A DNA stretch of 64,000 nucleotides from Eledone cirrhosa (GCA_964016885.1 OZ024743.1:167837833-167901832); one strand, 5' to 3'; positions 12,181 through 24,074 are shown, counted from the first letter of the stretch. Numbers and translations are program-made. The notes: generated from the sequence alone by a model not told the origin.

Positions 12181-12772
12181 GGTGGCTGCCAACTCGTTTT
12201 CGAGTACGGCCACTACTTTATATCCATGTAGGAGAACCCCTACCGATGCGCTGAACGAGTGTGGCTTTTTAGTCCAGCCAGTGACTTGAAAACTCTGGTA
12301 CAGACACTACACTTGTGACAATTGTTGACACATAGTTACCATGTAACGAGAAGTTCAGAGAGATCTCCAGGTACAAAGCAATGCCTGTACCGTGAAGCTT
12401 TTATAGTGAGCAGAGGCACTGCACAAAGCCAGTCCCACTCTCTTAACCAAGATGATATTTACCAAAAGAATAACAAGTCAACATCATTGGATACTATCAG
12501 GGTTACAGGTGTTATATCAGAGTTTTCCTTCTCCTAGAATTCTGCCTTGACAAAGGCTAAGGGGTCATCTCTCCCGGTGATTTTGGATGGCCATTGACTC
12601 TTAAGAGTTCCTTAGCCCTTTGACAGGTTTTGTTTTTAGTCCTGCAGTATGTCCAAAGTCACCCTCCTCACCAAGAAACCTTGGTGGGGTTGCCAGTTTA
12701 GTCGCCAACGACCTGACCATGAGACAGGTTGTACTGGGATACATGTTACCAGTAGCACCAAGTGGTGACCTG
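12181..12772. repeat. Unidentified unit bracketed by two ACAT tracts
   Basis: About 590 bp of mixed sequence lies exactly between two ACAT tracts (12113-12180 and 12773-12842). The minus strand has a short frame with GATGNMYPSTTCLMV and PPRFLGEEGDFG, no recognised domain. A retroposed sequence flanked by duplicated or expanded ACAT target is one explanation. Confidence 0.4.
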
Positions 12773-12842
12773 ACATACATACATACATACATACATACAT
12801 ACATACATACATACATACATACATACATACATACATACATAC
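12773..12842. repeat. (ACAT)n microsatellite
   Basis: Perfect ACAT units, 3' bracket of the preceding unit, passing into CACATATATACACACACA. Confidence 0.95.
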
Positions 12843-13088
12843 ACACATATATACACACACAGGCCGGCGTTGGTGTATGATGAGGTTGAAAAACTGTGGT
12901 AGTTAATCTCCCTAGGTAACAAAATCTGGAGGCAAAATTCTCCCCTTACCAAAAAACCCCCCACATAAATCAAGTCACATATACACACACTTAAATATAT
13001 ATAAATATAAATGTATGCATATATACAAATATATAAATGTATAGTTATATACATACATATATGTATGTACATATGTATGTATGTAGTT

Positions 13089-13100
<12 letters not shown>
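12843..13100. other. Short unassigned stretch before CA repeat
   Basis: Contains AAAATCTGGAGGCAAAATTCT (12923-12943), resembling AAAACTGGAGCCAAAATTCT at 30782-30801; both sit near CA/TA microsatellites. Otherwise nothing is recognised. Confidence 0.4.

Positions 13101-13184
<84 letters not shown>
13101..13184. repeat. (AC)30 then (AT)n microsatellite
   Basis: Perfect dinucleotide tracts 13101-13160 and 13161-13184; the AT part obscures the 5' end of the first Helitron. Confidence 0.95.
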
Positions 13185-14291
13185 TAATTTGAACAACGTC
13201 AGTATTCCGTGTGTCATAATTCCCGATTATCATTGGTTCATAGGTTTCAAACGACTCCACCCACCTCAACGACGCCAAATCTAAATTAATACGCATAATG
13301 AGGGAGTGAGAGGGGAGAGTGAGAAACAGAGAGGCAAAGTGTACGCTGTAACTATTACCATGTGTGCGTGTGTATGTACATGCGCTTATGTTTATGTGTG
13401 TGTGCGTTCGTGCAGCGTTCCACAGAAAGTAAAAACTATCAACATGTGTGAGTGTGTAAGTCTGTGTAAGTGCCCGAGTGCGCGTGTAAGTTTGCGTGCG
13501 TGTGCGCTTTTCCATGCTTGGATGTGTGAGTACGTGGGGCGTTTCACAATCGCCACGCAGTTTATCTGTCTGTGTGCCTATCTGTTAGTCTAACATACAC
13601 AGAGTTCTGACGGGAGTAAATAGGGACATTTTTTTACATTGACGGACATCTTTTATATTTATTATTGTGCCATTTTTTGACAATTGCTCAAAATAAAAAT
13701 AATTCGACTTTATCAAACAGTGAACTATAGCGGCGACGGCGTGCAGCCAGGAATGAAGAAAAACGGGCCGAACAGCGCCATCGGAACACCGAACTTCAAA
13801 GACGAAGACGTGCCGCCATGAATGAAGAAGAGCTGGCTGAACAACGCCGGCGAAACACTGGAGCCAAGCAGCGACGGCGTGCTGTGATGGTTGAAGACGA
13901 ACTGGCTGAGCATCATCTTTTATATTAATTATCTATATCTATATCTACATATATTATAAAAGATTGTAACTTCCATCTTCCTTTTGAGAAACGTGGAACA
14001 ACAACGTCTATGCAATGATATACGTTTTACAGTCAGGCAGAAGATGAACCATCTACTAGAGGTCACTATTCTAGGTGGGAGCACCTAGAATTGTTCATAT
14101 ACTATGCACAAACGGTACAACGAAGAATGTGGTATATCTGGAAGATTTTTTTTTACTGTTCTCTGTATCACACAAACACCACGGACTCGCCTCATACTGT
14201 AAACAGACAAACATCCAATACAGTCATTTTCTCTTTTACCTGTCTTCTCTTATCATCTGTTTACCCGGGCGAAGCTGGGTACGTCATCTAG
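13173..14291 (+). mobile_element. Helitron 1, non-autonomous deletion derivative
   Basis: The first part (from TATATATTAATTTGAAC, about 13173) to about 13916 matches the 5' end of Helitron 2 from 14292 to about 15012. The remainder to 14291 matches the 3' end of Helitron 2 (20050-20433). It ends in the hairpin ACCCGG/CTGGGT and CTAG at 14288-14291, the Helitron 3' signature. The deletion joins the N-terminal coding start (GAACTGGCTGAGCATC) to the 3' region (CATCTTTTATATTAATT) through a shared CATC. It carries no complete gene. Confidence 0.85.
14269..14291 (+). other. Helitron 1 3' hairpin and CTAG terminus
   Basis: ACCCGG pairs with CTGGGT around GCGAAG, followed after a few bases by CTAG (14288-14291). 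This is the termination signal for rolling-circle transposition. The next two bases are the TC start of Helitron 2. Confidence 0.85.
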
Positions 14292-14773
14292 TCTATATAT
14301 TAATTTAAAGAACGTCAGTATTCCGTGTGTCATAATTCTCGATTATCATTGGTTCATAGGTTTCAAACGACTCCGCCCACCTCAACGACACCAAACTGAA
14401 ATTAATATGCATAATGCCAATGAGGGAGTGAGAGGGGAGAGTGTGAACGCTCTGTTAAATAACTATTAATATTTGTGCGTGTGTATGTACGTGCGCGTAT
14501 GTGTATATGTGTGTGTGTGCGTGCAGCGTTCCACAGAACGTAAAAACTATCAACATGTGTGAGTGTGTGCGTGTGTAGGTTTGCGTGCGTGTGCGCGTTT
14601 CCATGCGTGTATATGTGTGGCGTTCCACAATCGCCACGCAGTTTATCTGTCTGTGTGCCTGTCTGTAAGTCTAACATACACAGAGTTGTGAAGGGAGTAA
14701 ATAGGGGCCTTTCTTTACATTGACGGACATCTTTTATATTTATTATTGAGTCATCTTTTGACAATTGCTCGAA

Positions 14774-15286
14774 ATGAATACTGATAACAAAAGCAATTCG
14801 ACTTTATCAAACAGTGAACTACAGCGGCGACGGCGTGCAGCCAGCAATGAAGAAAAACGGGCCGAACAGCGCCATCGGAACGCCGAACTTCAGAGGCGAA
14901 GACGTGCGGCCATGAATGAAGAGGAGCTGGCTGAACAACGCCAACGAAACACTGGAGCCAAGCAACGACGGCGTGCTGCGATGGTTGAAGACGAACTGGC
15001 TGAGCATCATCAGCAGATGGCCGGAATTCAGCAGCGACAGTGTGCTGCGATGGATGAAGAGGAGCTGGCCGAACAGCGCCAGCGCAATACAGAAGTTCAG
15101 AGAATGTGTTGCCAAAGTGCTCCTCATTCCAGTAAAGAGGCCAGAACCAATGATATTAAAAATGTATCATGGCAACCGTGTCATTTTCAGATTGGTGGAC
15201 GAGCAGAGTGTCCACATTGTGGAGCATTGCTTTGGAAGCACGAAAAGACGTGGACCACAATGTGCTGCCATAAAGGAGCAGTTTAA
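14774..15286 (+). pseudogene. Helitron Rep-helicase, N-terminal part
   Basis: ATG at 14774 opens an N-terminus with three to four tandem Arg/Glu-rich repeats of about 25 residues (QRRRRAA.NEE..AEQR), followed by a zinc-binding segment (ECPHCGALLWKHEK, then MCCHKGAV). Arg-rich repeats and the CxxC..CC motif are common at the start of animal Helitron proteins. The frame changes after the stop at 15286. Confidence 0.75.
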
Positions 15287-15350
15287 CTAGAACCCTTGCA
15301 AATGCCGGATGATGAGGAGTCACCGGAGTTTAAAATACTAAGTATGTGGG

Positions 15351-17121
15351 GTGATCAAGGAGATCCGAGGTAGATTACTGCGCAAATATTCGCGGCAAAT
15401 TAACAATTCATTAGCTTTAGCATCGCAGAGAGTTAGTGAGATGTTTGAGAGTGGAGCATGGCAACCGAATGTAGTCATTCAAGGCCGTTTGTATCATTGT
15501 ATCGGTAATTTAGAAGTTACTCCAGGAGAGAGGCCTCGATTCGCTCAAATTTACGTTAACGATCCAGATTATAGTGAATTAGAGGAGGATATCAGGATCC
15601 GTTGGATGAAGTGGCCGGGAAATATAACTGAACTTGAACGGCAAAGGTTAAGTGATTTGATCCGTGATTTGCAATCATGGCTTAGACAGTGTTATCCTTA
15701 TGTTATGGATTTCATGTTGGTGGCTGAACTGCAAAATGTTCAGCAGCAAACATTGGTGATTAAGGCTGACGCAGTGCCAAAGAATCAATACGAACGGCGA
15801 TATAATGCCCCTGAAGGATTTCGTGAAGTTGCTGTGTTGATGGACGATAAGCCTGGATCGAGAGATATCGTTCTCAATCGCAGAGATGGTGGTCTCAAGA
15901 CAATCAATGAGTCAAATAGGGCATACGATCCATTGCATTATGTTCTTTTATTCCCAAAAGCTGAAAATGGATGGAACCTGTCTGTTCATTTAGATGATCA
16001 TGAGAATCAGCATCATGGGGAAGGTGGCAATAGACACAATAATTCGATTCGTGACTTTTACGAGTTCCATTTGAACGAGAGGAATCAACAGAGAAATGCG
16101 CTATTTCAAGCCAGTAGATTGTTCCAGGAATACTGTTGTATGGCATTCGCAAAGATCGAAAATCAAAGGCTAAATTATATAGCTACACATCAGCAACATA
16201 TCAGAGCTGAATTGTATAATAATATACAGGATGCGATAACGGCCGATGATGCCAATTACAAGGAAATTGGTCGACGCATCATTTTGCTATCGTCGTTCAT
16301 TGGCGGCCCAAGATATATGAACATTCGCTATCAGGATTGTCAGAAAGTTTGGAAAGCTAGATTTGTTTATTATTACTTGCAATCCTGAATGGACTGATAT
16401 TAAGGATGCACTTTTGCCAGGACAACAGCCAAAGGACCGCCCTGATATTGTGGCAAGAGTATTCAAAGGATATCTGAAAAAGATAATGGATGATGTGGAA
16501 AAAGAGGGAGTCTTTGGATGTATAGTTGCTTTTACATGCGTAATTGAATTCCTAAACAGAGAGGATTGCCACATGCACATTTGCTGATCATTTTACATAG
16601 AGATTGCAAATTCAGATGTGCTGAGGATGTCGGCAGCTTTGTGTGTGCTGAACTGCCGGAGAATGAGGCACTACGCAACTTGGTGGCAAAGTTAATGGTG
16701 CACAACCAATGCGGAGTGGCAAATCGGAAAGCGCCTTGCATGAAAAATGGCCAATGCATTAAATAATTTCCGAAATCTTTTGTCACGAACACTTCCTGGA
16801 ACCTACAGAAGACGGTCGCCTGCAGATGGCGGTTTGTTCAAAAATGTAAACGGTCGACAGGTTAGAAATCAATGGGTTGTGCCATACAATCCATATTTGA
16901 TTATGAAATATCGTTGTCATATTAATGTGGAAATTTGTAGCTCAGTGAAAGCTTGCAAATATCTATTCAAATATCTTTACAAAGGTCATGATCGGGCAAT
17001 GATCAATGTCAGGAATGAGGAAGCGAACCAAGGAGATGAAGTTGGCAGGTTCCAGGATGTTCGCTCGATTGGATCTAGCGATTTTGATCTCAATGAACGC
17101 AACCCAGCGTTCAGAAACTGA
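15351..17121 (+). pseudogene. Helitron N-like and Rep (HUH) domains, frameshifted
   Basis: 15351-16388 is the Helitron-like N domain (SGAWQPNVVIQGRLYHCIG, YDPLHYVLLFP, ENQRLNYIATHQQHIRAELY). A frameshift near 16350 is followed by FIITCNPEWTDIKDALLPGQ. A second frameshift near 16550 leads to GLPHAHLLIILH, whose HAH is the metal-binding HUH motif. 16747-17121 contains KYLFKYLYKGHDRAMI, the tyrosine-bearing motif of Rep. The domain nicks and joins DNA in rolling-circle transposition. At least three frame changes make it non-functional. Confidence 0.85.
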
Positions 17122-17144
17122 CGGTTCACTTAGAGAATAGGCAA

Positions 17145-17895
17145 ATGGTCTGTTTTCAGGACACTAGAAGAAGTGTCAAAAGAATTGCTAACGCACCCCC
17201 TCCTAAGACGGAATTGACTGAGTGGTTCAAGCATAATAGGGAACATGCTTTGAACCCGGATCAAAGGCAACTCTACTGCGATTTCCCTTCGCACTATACG
17301 TGGGATAAGAAGGGAAAGAAATGGAATGATAGAAAACAAAAGTTGAGATTCATGACTATTGGACGGGTTTGTAATGTCCATCCAGCATCGGGTGATGTGT
17401 TTTATCTCCGAATTTTGTTGCATAATGATTTTTCGAGAGGTAAACAGAGCTTCGCTGATTTGAAAACAATCAATGGCGTGGAATATGAAACATACCAGGC
17501 TGTGTCAATATCTGGGACTCCTTCAGGATGACGCTGAATGGAATAACGCCATGGAAGCTGCAGGAACAACACAGATGCCAGCTCAAATAAGGCAGTTGTT
17601 TGTCACGATTCTAGGATTCTGCAACCCTGCCGATCCAAGAGAGTTATTTGAACGCCATTGGGGAATCATGGCTGATGATTTTAGGCATCATCTTCAGGTC
17701 GATGATGAAAATTTGATGAAAGCTATTGTTTTGCTCAATATTGAGAAATTGCTTGAAGTTCATTTCAAATGTTTAACAGATTTCAATTTGCCAATTCCTG
17801 ATGAAGAAATGCGGCAACGTGTCTTAGCATTGAACATGAGATTGCAGCTTAGACGGTTGCCACTCGATCGGAGGGAACTATTCCAGTTTGTTTGA
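17145..17895 (+). pseudogene. Helitron region between Rep and helicase, frameshifted
   Basis: Two overlapping frames contain LTEWFKHNREH, KKWNDRKQKLRFMTIGRVCN, HPASGDVFYLRILLH, GVEYETYQA and LFVTILGFCNPADPRELFERH. These are conserved blocks between Rep and helicase in Helitron proteins. Frameshifts lie near 17125, 17510 and 17885. Confidence 0.8.
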
Positions 17896-19321
17896 TCCAC
17901 TGGGACACCATATTGTGGATGAACGTATGCCAATGTTGACCCAATCTCAGAGAGAATTGGTCGATGGCGTTCTCCACGCGATTTCCACTAACGAGCAACT
18001 TTGTTCTTTTATAGATGCTCCAGGAGGCACCGGAAAGACATTCTGTTTCAACACTATGTTATCGGCAGTCAGAGCTCAGAGGAAGATTGCTCTCCCTGTG
18101 GAAACCAGTGGGATCGCTGCCACTTTGCTGAGTGGTGGAAGGACCTTCCACTCATGCTTCAAGGCTCCATTGGCTCCGGATGGGTTGAGTGTCTGTAACA
18201 TTACAGGACAAAGTGAACTTGCGGGCCTTATACGCAATACGTCTCTGATTATTTGGGACGAGGCTCCAATGGCACACAGATATTTGCTGGAGGCATTGGA
18301 CAGAACTTTGAGAGATATCTGCGGTAGTGACCTGCCATTCGGTGGTAAGACTATCGTTCTTGGTGGCGATTTCAGACAGGTGCTACCAATTGTTAGGAAT
18401 GCTCAAAGAGCGCAAATTGTCGATGCATGTCTGAAAAAGTCCCCGTTGTGGCGCCATTTCAGAGTTTTGCGATTACACGTTAATATGCGACTTCGTATGT
18501 TCGGGCAAAACGAAGAGGCTGAGACATACGGCCGATGGTTGATGCAGTTGGGAAACGATGAATTGCCACACGTTGGTGATAATCAGATTGTAAGAATCCC
18601 AGACCATTTGGTCATGCCACTGAACCGCCAAGCATTGATTGACTGGGTGTTCCCTAATTTGAATGCTTTTTGGCAGAATATCTCCTGGATATCGGAACGC
18701 GTTATTCTAACTCATACGAATGCAACGGTCGATGAAATAAATTCACAAGTATCCGGAATGTTTCCTGGAGAATAATGGTTGACCGTCAGTGCGGATGCAA
18801 TGGAGCCTAATCAGCAGAAAAATATGGATGTTCCGACTGAGTATCTGAATTCACTTTAAATACCCGGATCCCCCCCCCCCCACACACATATTTTGAGGTT
18901 GAAAAAGGGTATGTCGATTATATTGCTTAGAAATATCAATCATAAAATGCGTCTTTGCAATGGTACCAGATTAATTGTTGAGAGATTGATTAACGGAAGA
19001 GTTTTAGAAGCTAAACTCCTAGGCAGAGAGGAATCGGTTCTCATTCCGAGGGTCATGCTGAGACCAAGTGAAGATCTGCTGCCATTAATTTGGCAAAGGA
19101 GACAGTTTCCCACCAATTTGGTCTTCTCCATGACTGTCAACAAGGCACAGGGACAGACTTTCAAGCGAGTCGGTGTCTACTTGAATGATCCAGCATTCAG
19201 CCATGGGCAACTGTATGTTGCTGCATCTCGAGTGTGCGATCCTGATGGTATAACATTTGCAATTGATAGCACTAACAGAGGAACAACCCTGAATATTGTC
19301 TATAATGAAGCTTTGAGCTGA
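17888..19321 (+). pseudogene. Helitron PIF1-like DNA helicase domain
   Basis: A superfamily 1B helicase that would unwind the nicked strand. Walker A is APGGTGKT near 18015-18040 and Walker B is IIWDEAPM near 18250. Further motifs are GGKTIVLGGDFRQVLPIV, the arginine-motif region LRLHVNMRLR, and near the end MTVNKAQGQTFKRVGVYL and HGQLYVAASRV. An in-frame stop at 18773-18775 and another near 18858, beside a run of C (18871-18880), separate the halves 17888-18775 and 18893-19321. It is otherwise well preserved. Confidence 0.85.
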
Positions 19322-19345
19322 TGTATGCATATCTTTAATGCTATC

Positions 19346-19680
19346 AATAAGCGACGTAAATGATTCGGACATTGGTGTCCTTTGATCAGTATTGTGAGCT
19401 TTGACAGAGTTATCATTTATGTTCAATGTCATTTAATGTCGTTATGAGCAATAAAAACAAACAAGTATTGGTAAAAATTGCTTTCACTGCTATGTTGCGC
19501 AATAAATACCAACAAGTATTGGTAGAAATTGGCTTCACTGCTATGAATATTCGACGTAAATGATTCAGACATTGGTGTCCTTTGATCAGTATTGTGAGCT
19601 TTGACAGAGTTAGCATTTCTGTTCAATGTCATTTATTGTCGATAATGAGCAATAAAAACCAACAAGTATTGGTAGAAATT
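19346..19680 (+). repeat. Tandem duplication in Helitron 2 3' region
   Basis: A unit starting CGACGTAAATGATTC.GACA and TTGGTGTCCTTTGATCAGTA occurs at about 19352 and again at about 19551. AACAAGTATTGGTA.AAATTG occurs three times (about 19459, 19509, 19660). These are diverged internal repeats. Confidence 0.75.
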
Positions 19681-20406
19681 GCCTTCAAATTTATAGCTTC
19701 TGATAGCGGTGGTAATAAAACCTCATCATATGCTGAGTCTGACAAAATGTTTGGTGCCTATGGCCGGCCAGGGCTAGAGTAATATTGAAAAACGATTCTA
19801 TTTTCGAAGTAGAAGGATTCGCCATTTGGAGTTCAAACCAGGCCACCTCCCCGAGTTGAACTCTGGGCAATATTGACTGTCTATTACTCAGTGGCTAAGA
19901 GCCTGGAAATTACTGAATACATTTTTGTGTCATATAATTTGTTGTTTTATTATTATAGCTGACCTCTTATAGATAAGCATGTTATCCATATCCATATTAG
20001 TTTGGCATTTATATAAACCATTTCATGTAAATAGAGACCTTTTTTACATTGACGAACATCTTTTATATTAATTATCTATATCTATATCTACATATAATAT
20101 AAAAGATTGGAACTTCCATCATCCTTTTGAGAAACGTGGAACAACAACGTCTATGCAATGATACACATTTTACAGTCAGGCAGAAGTTGAACCACCTCCT
20201 AGAGGTCACTATTCTAGGTGGGAGCACCTAGAATTGTTCATATACTATGCACAAACGGTACAACGAAGAATCTGGTATATCTGGAAGATTCTTTTTACTG
20301 TTTTTTGTTTCACATAGACACCACGGACTCGCCTCATACTGTACCCATACAAACATCCAATACAGTCATTTTCTCTTTTACCTGTCTTCTCTTATCATCT
20401 GTTTAC
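19681..20406 (+). other. Helitron 2 3' non-coding region
   Basis: No gene. 20050-20406 is shared with Helitron 1 (13916-14268), including a short frame with TKNLVYLED that is conserved between the copies only because they are the same element. Confidence 0.6.
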
Positions 20407-20596
20407 CCGGGCGAAGCTGGGTACGTCAGCTAATATATATAATACATACATATATATATATATTTTTCCTTTTTCAGTGTGGTCTACCTTTGGTAGTAGA
20501 ATCCGTACCGCAGATATAACTCAATGTAGACCAGTAAAATACATAGAGAAGTTCTGAGTTTCGCTGAGCTAATTTTATAGATACAGAATCAGATAT

Positions 20597-20700
20597 TAGG
20601 TATTAAATTAACAATGAAAATAAAAACAACAAAATAAAAACAGCAAAGTTATAAAGTAACTTATCTTTGTTGTTCTTATTTTGATTGTTAATTTAATACC
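20597..20700. repeat. Inverted repeat with about 32-bp arms
   Basis: GGTATTAAATTAACAATG.. at 20597-20628 is nearly complementary to ..TGATTGTTAATTTAATACC at about 20669-20700, with a spacer of about 40 bp. It adjoins the TA tail of the minus-strand RTE-like element. Confidence 0.7.
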
Positions 20701-23700
20701 ATATATATATATATATATATATATCTATCTAAGGCGGGTAAAATTCCCGAGATCCATGGACGAGTTCTCTCCAGCGGTCTCTGTCCCTCATTATCGCTGC
20801 CATATCCTGCATCTCCAACAGACCAGTGTCTGTCCTTAGGGCATCAACATATGTTAACCTTGGTCTTCCTCTTCTAGTGTGTCCATGTAGGGGCTCCCAA
20901 AGGAGCACTGAGTGCAATGTCAACTCTGGATGTCGGTGAGCATGTCCAGCCAACCTCAGTCTTCTCTGTGTCACTTTTGAGCTGACTTTTGGGATGCTCC
21001 ATACAGCTCTGAGTTTTTCATCCTCAGTGTATACTGATTAATGTTCAGAGCCATCCTCAGCATTCTCGTGTAGCACCCATCCACCATCTGAGTGAGTCTC
21101 TTGGTCAGTGTCCAAGTCTCAGACCCATACAGCAGCACAGACTCCACTACAGCAATGAAGAGGCGGATTTTCAGGTCTCTACGAAGGTCTGACTTCCACA
21201 CCGATCTCAAGCTGTGACACGCCGCCCAGGCCTTGCTCTTCCTCTCAACCACATCATCTTCCGTATTCCCAATCTTTGCTCCCAAATACAGGAAGTCCTC
21301 AACCAATTCCAGCGGCTTCCCGCCTACATTAGTGATCCCCTCTGGCTTCTCAACATTCTCTACCAGATATTTTGTTTTAGTCTCATTCATTCTCAGCCCC
21401 ACACTCATCGACACAGTTTCAACCTCCCGCATCAAATCCCCTGCCTCCTTCACTGTATTTGTCACCAAAACTATGTCGTCGGCAAACTCAGCATCCGATA
21501 CCTTTTTCGCCCCAACTCTCCTGCTCTGAGCCGGTGCCACAGTAAAGCCAGAGTCCTGGTGTTTCTCCAGTGCAAGGCGCATACAATAGTCCACTACGAT
21601 GATAAAAAGGTAGGGAGCCAATGTATCTCCCTGGAGCACTCCAGCCAGTATCTCAAAGAACTCTGTCATCCCATCAGGTGTAATGACTTGGGCTTTGGTG
21701 TTGGTGTAGAGCAGTGATATCAGGTCCACTATCCTCTTGGGGATTCCATAAGCCTGTAAGATCTTCATCAGGCAGTAACGGTCCACAGAATCAAAGGCCT
21801 TCCTAAAGTCAATGAAAACCATGACCGCAGGAAGGCACTTTGCTCTAGCTCCCTCTAATATCCTCCCCAGCATCAGGATGTGACTGGTGGTTGATCTACC
21901 CTCTCTGAAGCCGTTCTGGTTGTCCCTGAGCTTCTCCATCTCAGGCTGGATCCTGTTAAGAATCATCCTGTTGAGGGTCTTTGCCACAAGTGACGTCAGT
22001 GAGATCCCCCGGTAGTTGTTGGTGTTAGAGAGATCTCCCTTCTTTGGCACTGGGACGATGTTACTGATCCTCCACTGATTCGGGGCAACTCCTTTCTCCA
22101 GTGCCCCGTTACAGAACCCCAGGATGATATCATCAAAATCACACCTCTTCATCACCTCTGATGCCACTCCATCCTCTCCATGAGCCTTGCCCTCCTTGAT
22201 CTTCTTCTTGGCTCTCTGAAGCTCCTCTCTGGTGAAGGGCTCTGTCTCAACATCCAGTTCCTCAAACAGCCGCCTGATCTCCCCAGTGCTCTGGGCTGTG
22301 GAGGGTGGCTCTCCTAGTAGGGTCCTAAAATGGTCTAGCCATTTCCCCTTCCTATCCTCGGGCCCCGTTCCCTGGATCTGACTCGAACACCTTTTCTTCC
22401 TCCCTGTGATCTCGTTGATGATCATCCAGCTCTCCTTACATCCAGATCTGTCAACCGCTCTCTTCACACTTCTGATCTTCTCTATCAGTGCCTCCTCTCT
22501 GACCTCAGTGTAAGCGGTACAGAGCTCTTCCCTCATCACCGCCACAGTCTCCATCCTCTCCTCCGTAGGATCAGCATAGAATTGGTCCCTGGCAGCTTTC
22601 AGGTGTTCTCTGGCTGCACACACTTTTGGGTTTGCAGAGCTGACGTGCTTCCCTTTGTTCTTTTTCCTCGGCACCAGGGTTTCACTTGCTTTCGCCACTG
22701 CATTGGTGAAGTGCCCGTACCCCCTCGTCACACTCTCCTCAGTTCATCCAATCTCTCTCTCCTCTGACTCTCCACACAGAGCACTAAACCTGTTTCTCAC
22801 TTCCACTGTGAACCTCTCCTGTAGCTTATCATCTTCCCTGAAAGCTCCCCAGTCATAGATTGTTCTCCGGGGCTGAGCCTTGCTCTTTCTTAAGCTCACG
22901 CGGACCTCACTCATAACAAGCCGGTGGTCACTACCCAGTGTACTGAAATAGCTGTATGGTTCCGTGTTCAGAACACTATTCCGCCACTTTTTCCTCACCA
23001 GAATGAAATCAATCTGGGACTTGGACAGGTGCATATCTGAGATGTAGGTCCACATCTTCCCCAGATTCTTCCTAAACCCTAGGTTGGTCGCTATCAAGTT
23101 CGCCTCCAGCAGGGTGTCTCTCAGTAGTCTTCCATTTCGGTTGGTGTTGTTATGGAAGTACCAGCAAGGATCTTCACTGCCCTCCTTACTCAGATGTGCA
23201 TTGAAGTCCCCCAAAACAAGCAGGATATTGTGTGCCTGAGTGGTGTTGACAGCTCTACACACCTCCTCATGGAACTCCTCGGCATTCACATCACTGTCCC
23301 CCTCGGTTGGACTATAGGCTGAGATGACTGTCAGTCTTGGGTTTCCATTGAAGGTCACCCTCAACACTCGCGGGGAGATAGGCATTATTTCCCTCACCAA
23401 CAGATTGGTTTTTGCACTGAACACAAAACCCACTCCTCCTACTGCAGCGTTTGTTGTGTTCTTCACTGCCGATGTAGTGATGAGCTGGCTCTTCCTCCCG
23501 ATCATCACACTCCTCACGGGCTCATCGTGTAGAATCCTGTGTTCTTGGATCGCAAGTATCTGTATACCACTCTCCTCGAACAGATGTCCCAACTCCTCTC
23601 TCTTCTCCAGCGTTCGAATAGTCCTCACATTCAAAGTGCCCATTTTGATGGCTCTTCTGCAGGACAAAACTGCATTCTTTATATTTGTCTCAGAGACAGC

Positions 23701-24015
23701 TGATCCATCATCCACTGGCCCTCTCTGTGGCTCTAAGCCAGCAGAGTCATAACGACCAGGCTGATCCTTGACAGTGTAATTAGGGGCTCTAACCCTAGTG
23801 CTGTTAGATCGACTCTCCATATTTCTTTTCAATGGCTGACAATACCTTACCGGCGCCACTCGAGTAAGGTAGTTATTTAACCCATAACTGGAGCCCTAAC
23901 AGGTACTACCACCCCGGGCCAGGGCAGACCTGGGAGTCATGACAACTAAGGGGTAACTCCACATTCCCCACATCTCCTGAACTCCCGAACTGGAGCCTTG
24001 CCACTGGATGTAGTT
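20701..24015 (-). mobile_element. RTE-like LINE
   Basis: Minus-strand non-LTR element: 5' region 23860-24015, coding region 20729-23859, and a simple-repeat tail (AGATAGATATATA..) at 20701-20731. APE endonuclease and reverse transcriptase are in one ORF, as in the RTE group. The clade is inferred from motif style. Confidence 0.75.
20729..23859 (-). pseudogene. RTE-like APE-reverse transcriptase, one stop and one frameshift
   Basis: 23859-22744 holds the AP-like endonuclease: MGTLNVRTIRT, LAIQEHRI, SAYSPTEGD, LVLGDFNAHLS and LGSDHRLVMSEV. The same frame continues in 22731-20971 with the reverse transcriptase: NYRGISLTSL, FIDFRKAFDSVDR, GVLQGDTLAPYLFIIV, EFADDIVLVTN and LLYGSETWTLT. A single in-frame TGA (22744-22746) divides them. 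After a frameshift near 20974, 20974-20729 gives the conserved end: QRRLRLAGHAHRHPEL, GRPRLTYVDAL, DRDRWRELV. All catalytic motifs are present, so the damage is slight. Confidence 0.85.
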
Positions 24016-24028
24016 TAATGTCATACCC

Positions 24029-24033
<5 letters not shown>

Positions 24034-24072
<39 letters not shown>
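24034..24072. repeat. (TA)n microsatellite
   Basis: TA tract between the RTE-like 5' end and a Penelope-like end. Confidence 0.9.
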
Positions 24073-24073
<1 letters not shown>

Positions 24074-24074
24074 C

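Larger units (their letters stand above)
14292..20433 (+). mobile_element. Helitron 2, autonomous type, decayed
   Basis: Begins with TC (14292-14293) directly after CTAG of Helitron 1 and ends with the same hairpin and CTAA (20430-20433) followed by T, fitting Helitron insertion between A and T. It encodes a Rep-helicase protein (14774-19321) broken by frameshifts. Length and content match an autonomous Helitron of about 6 kb. Confidence 0.85.

Noticed and set aside
12113..12842. Possible CRISPR-like array or satellite
   Set aside because: The repeat is a 4-bp microsatellite without spacers; the sequence between the tracts is single-copy here.
17888..18775. Host PIF1 helicase gene
   Set aside because: It is preceded by Helitron N and Rep domains and enclosed by Helitron ends, with frameshifts.
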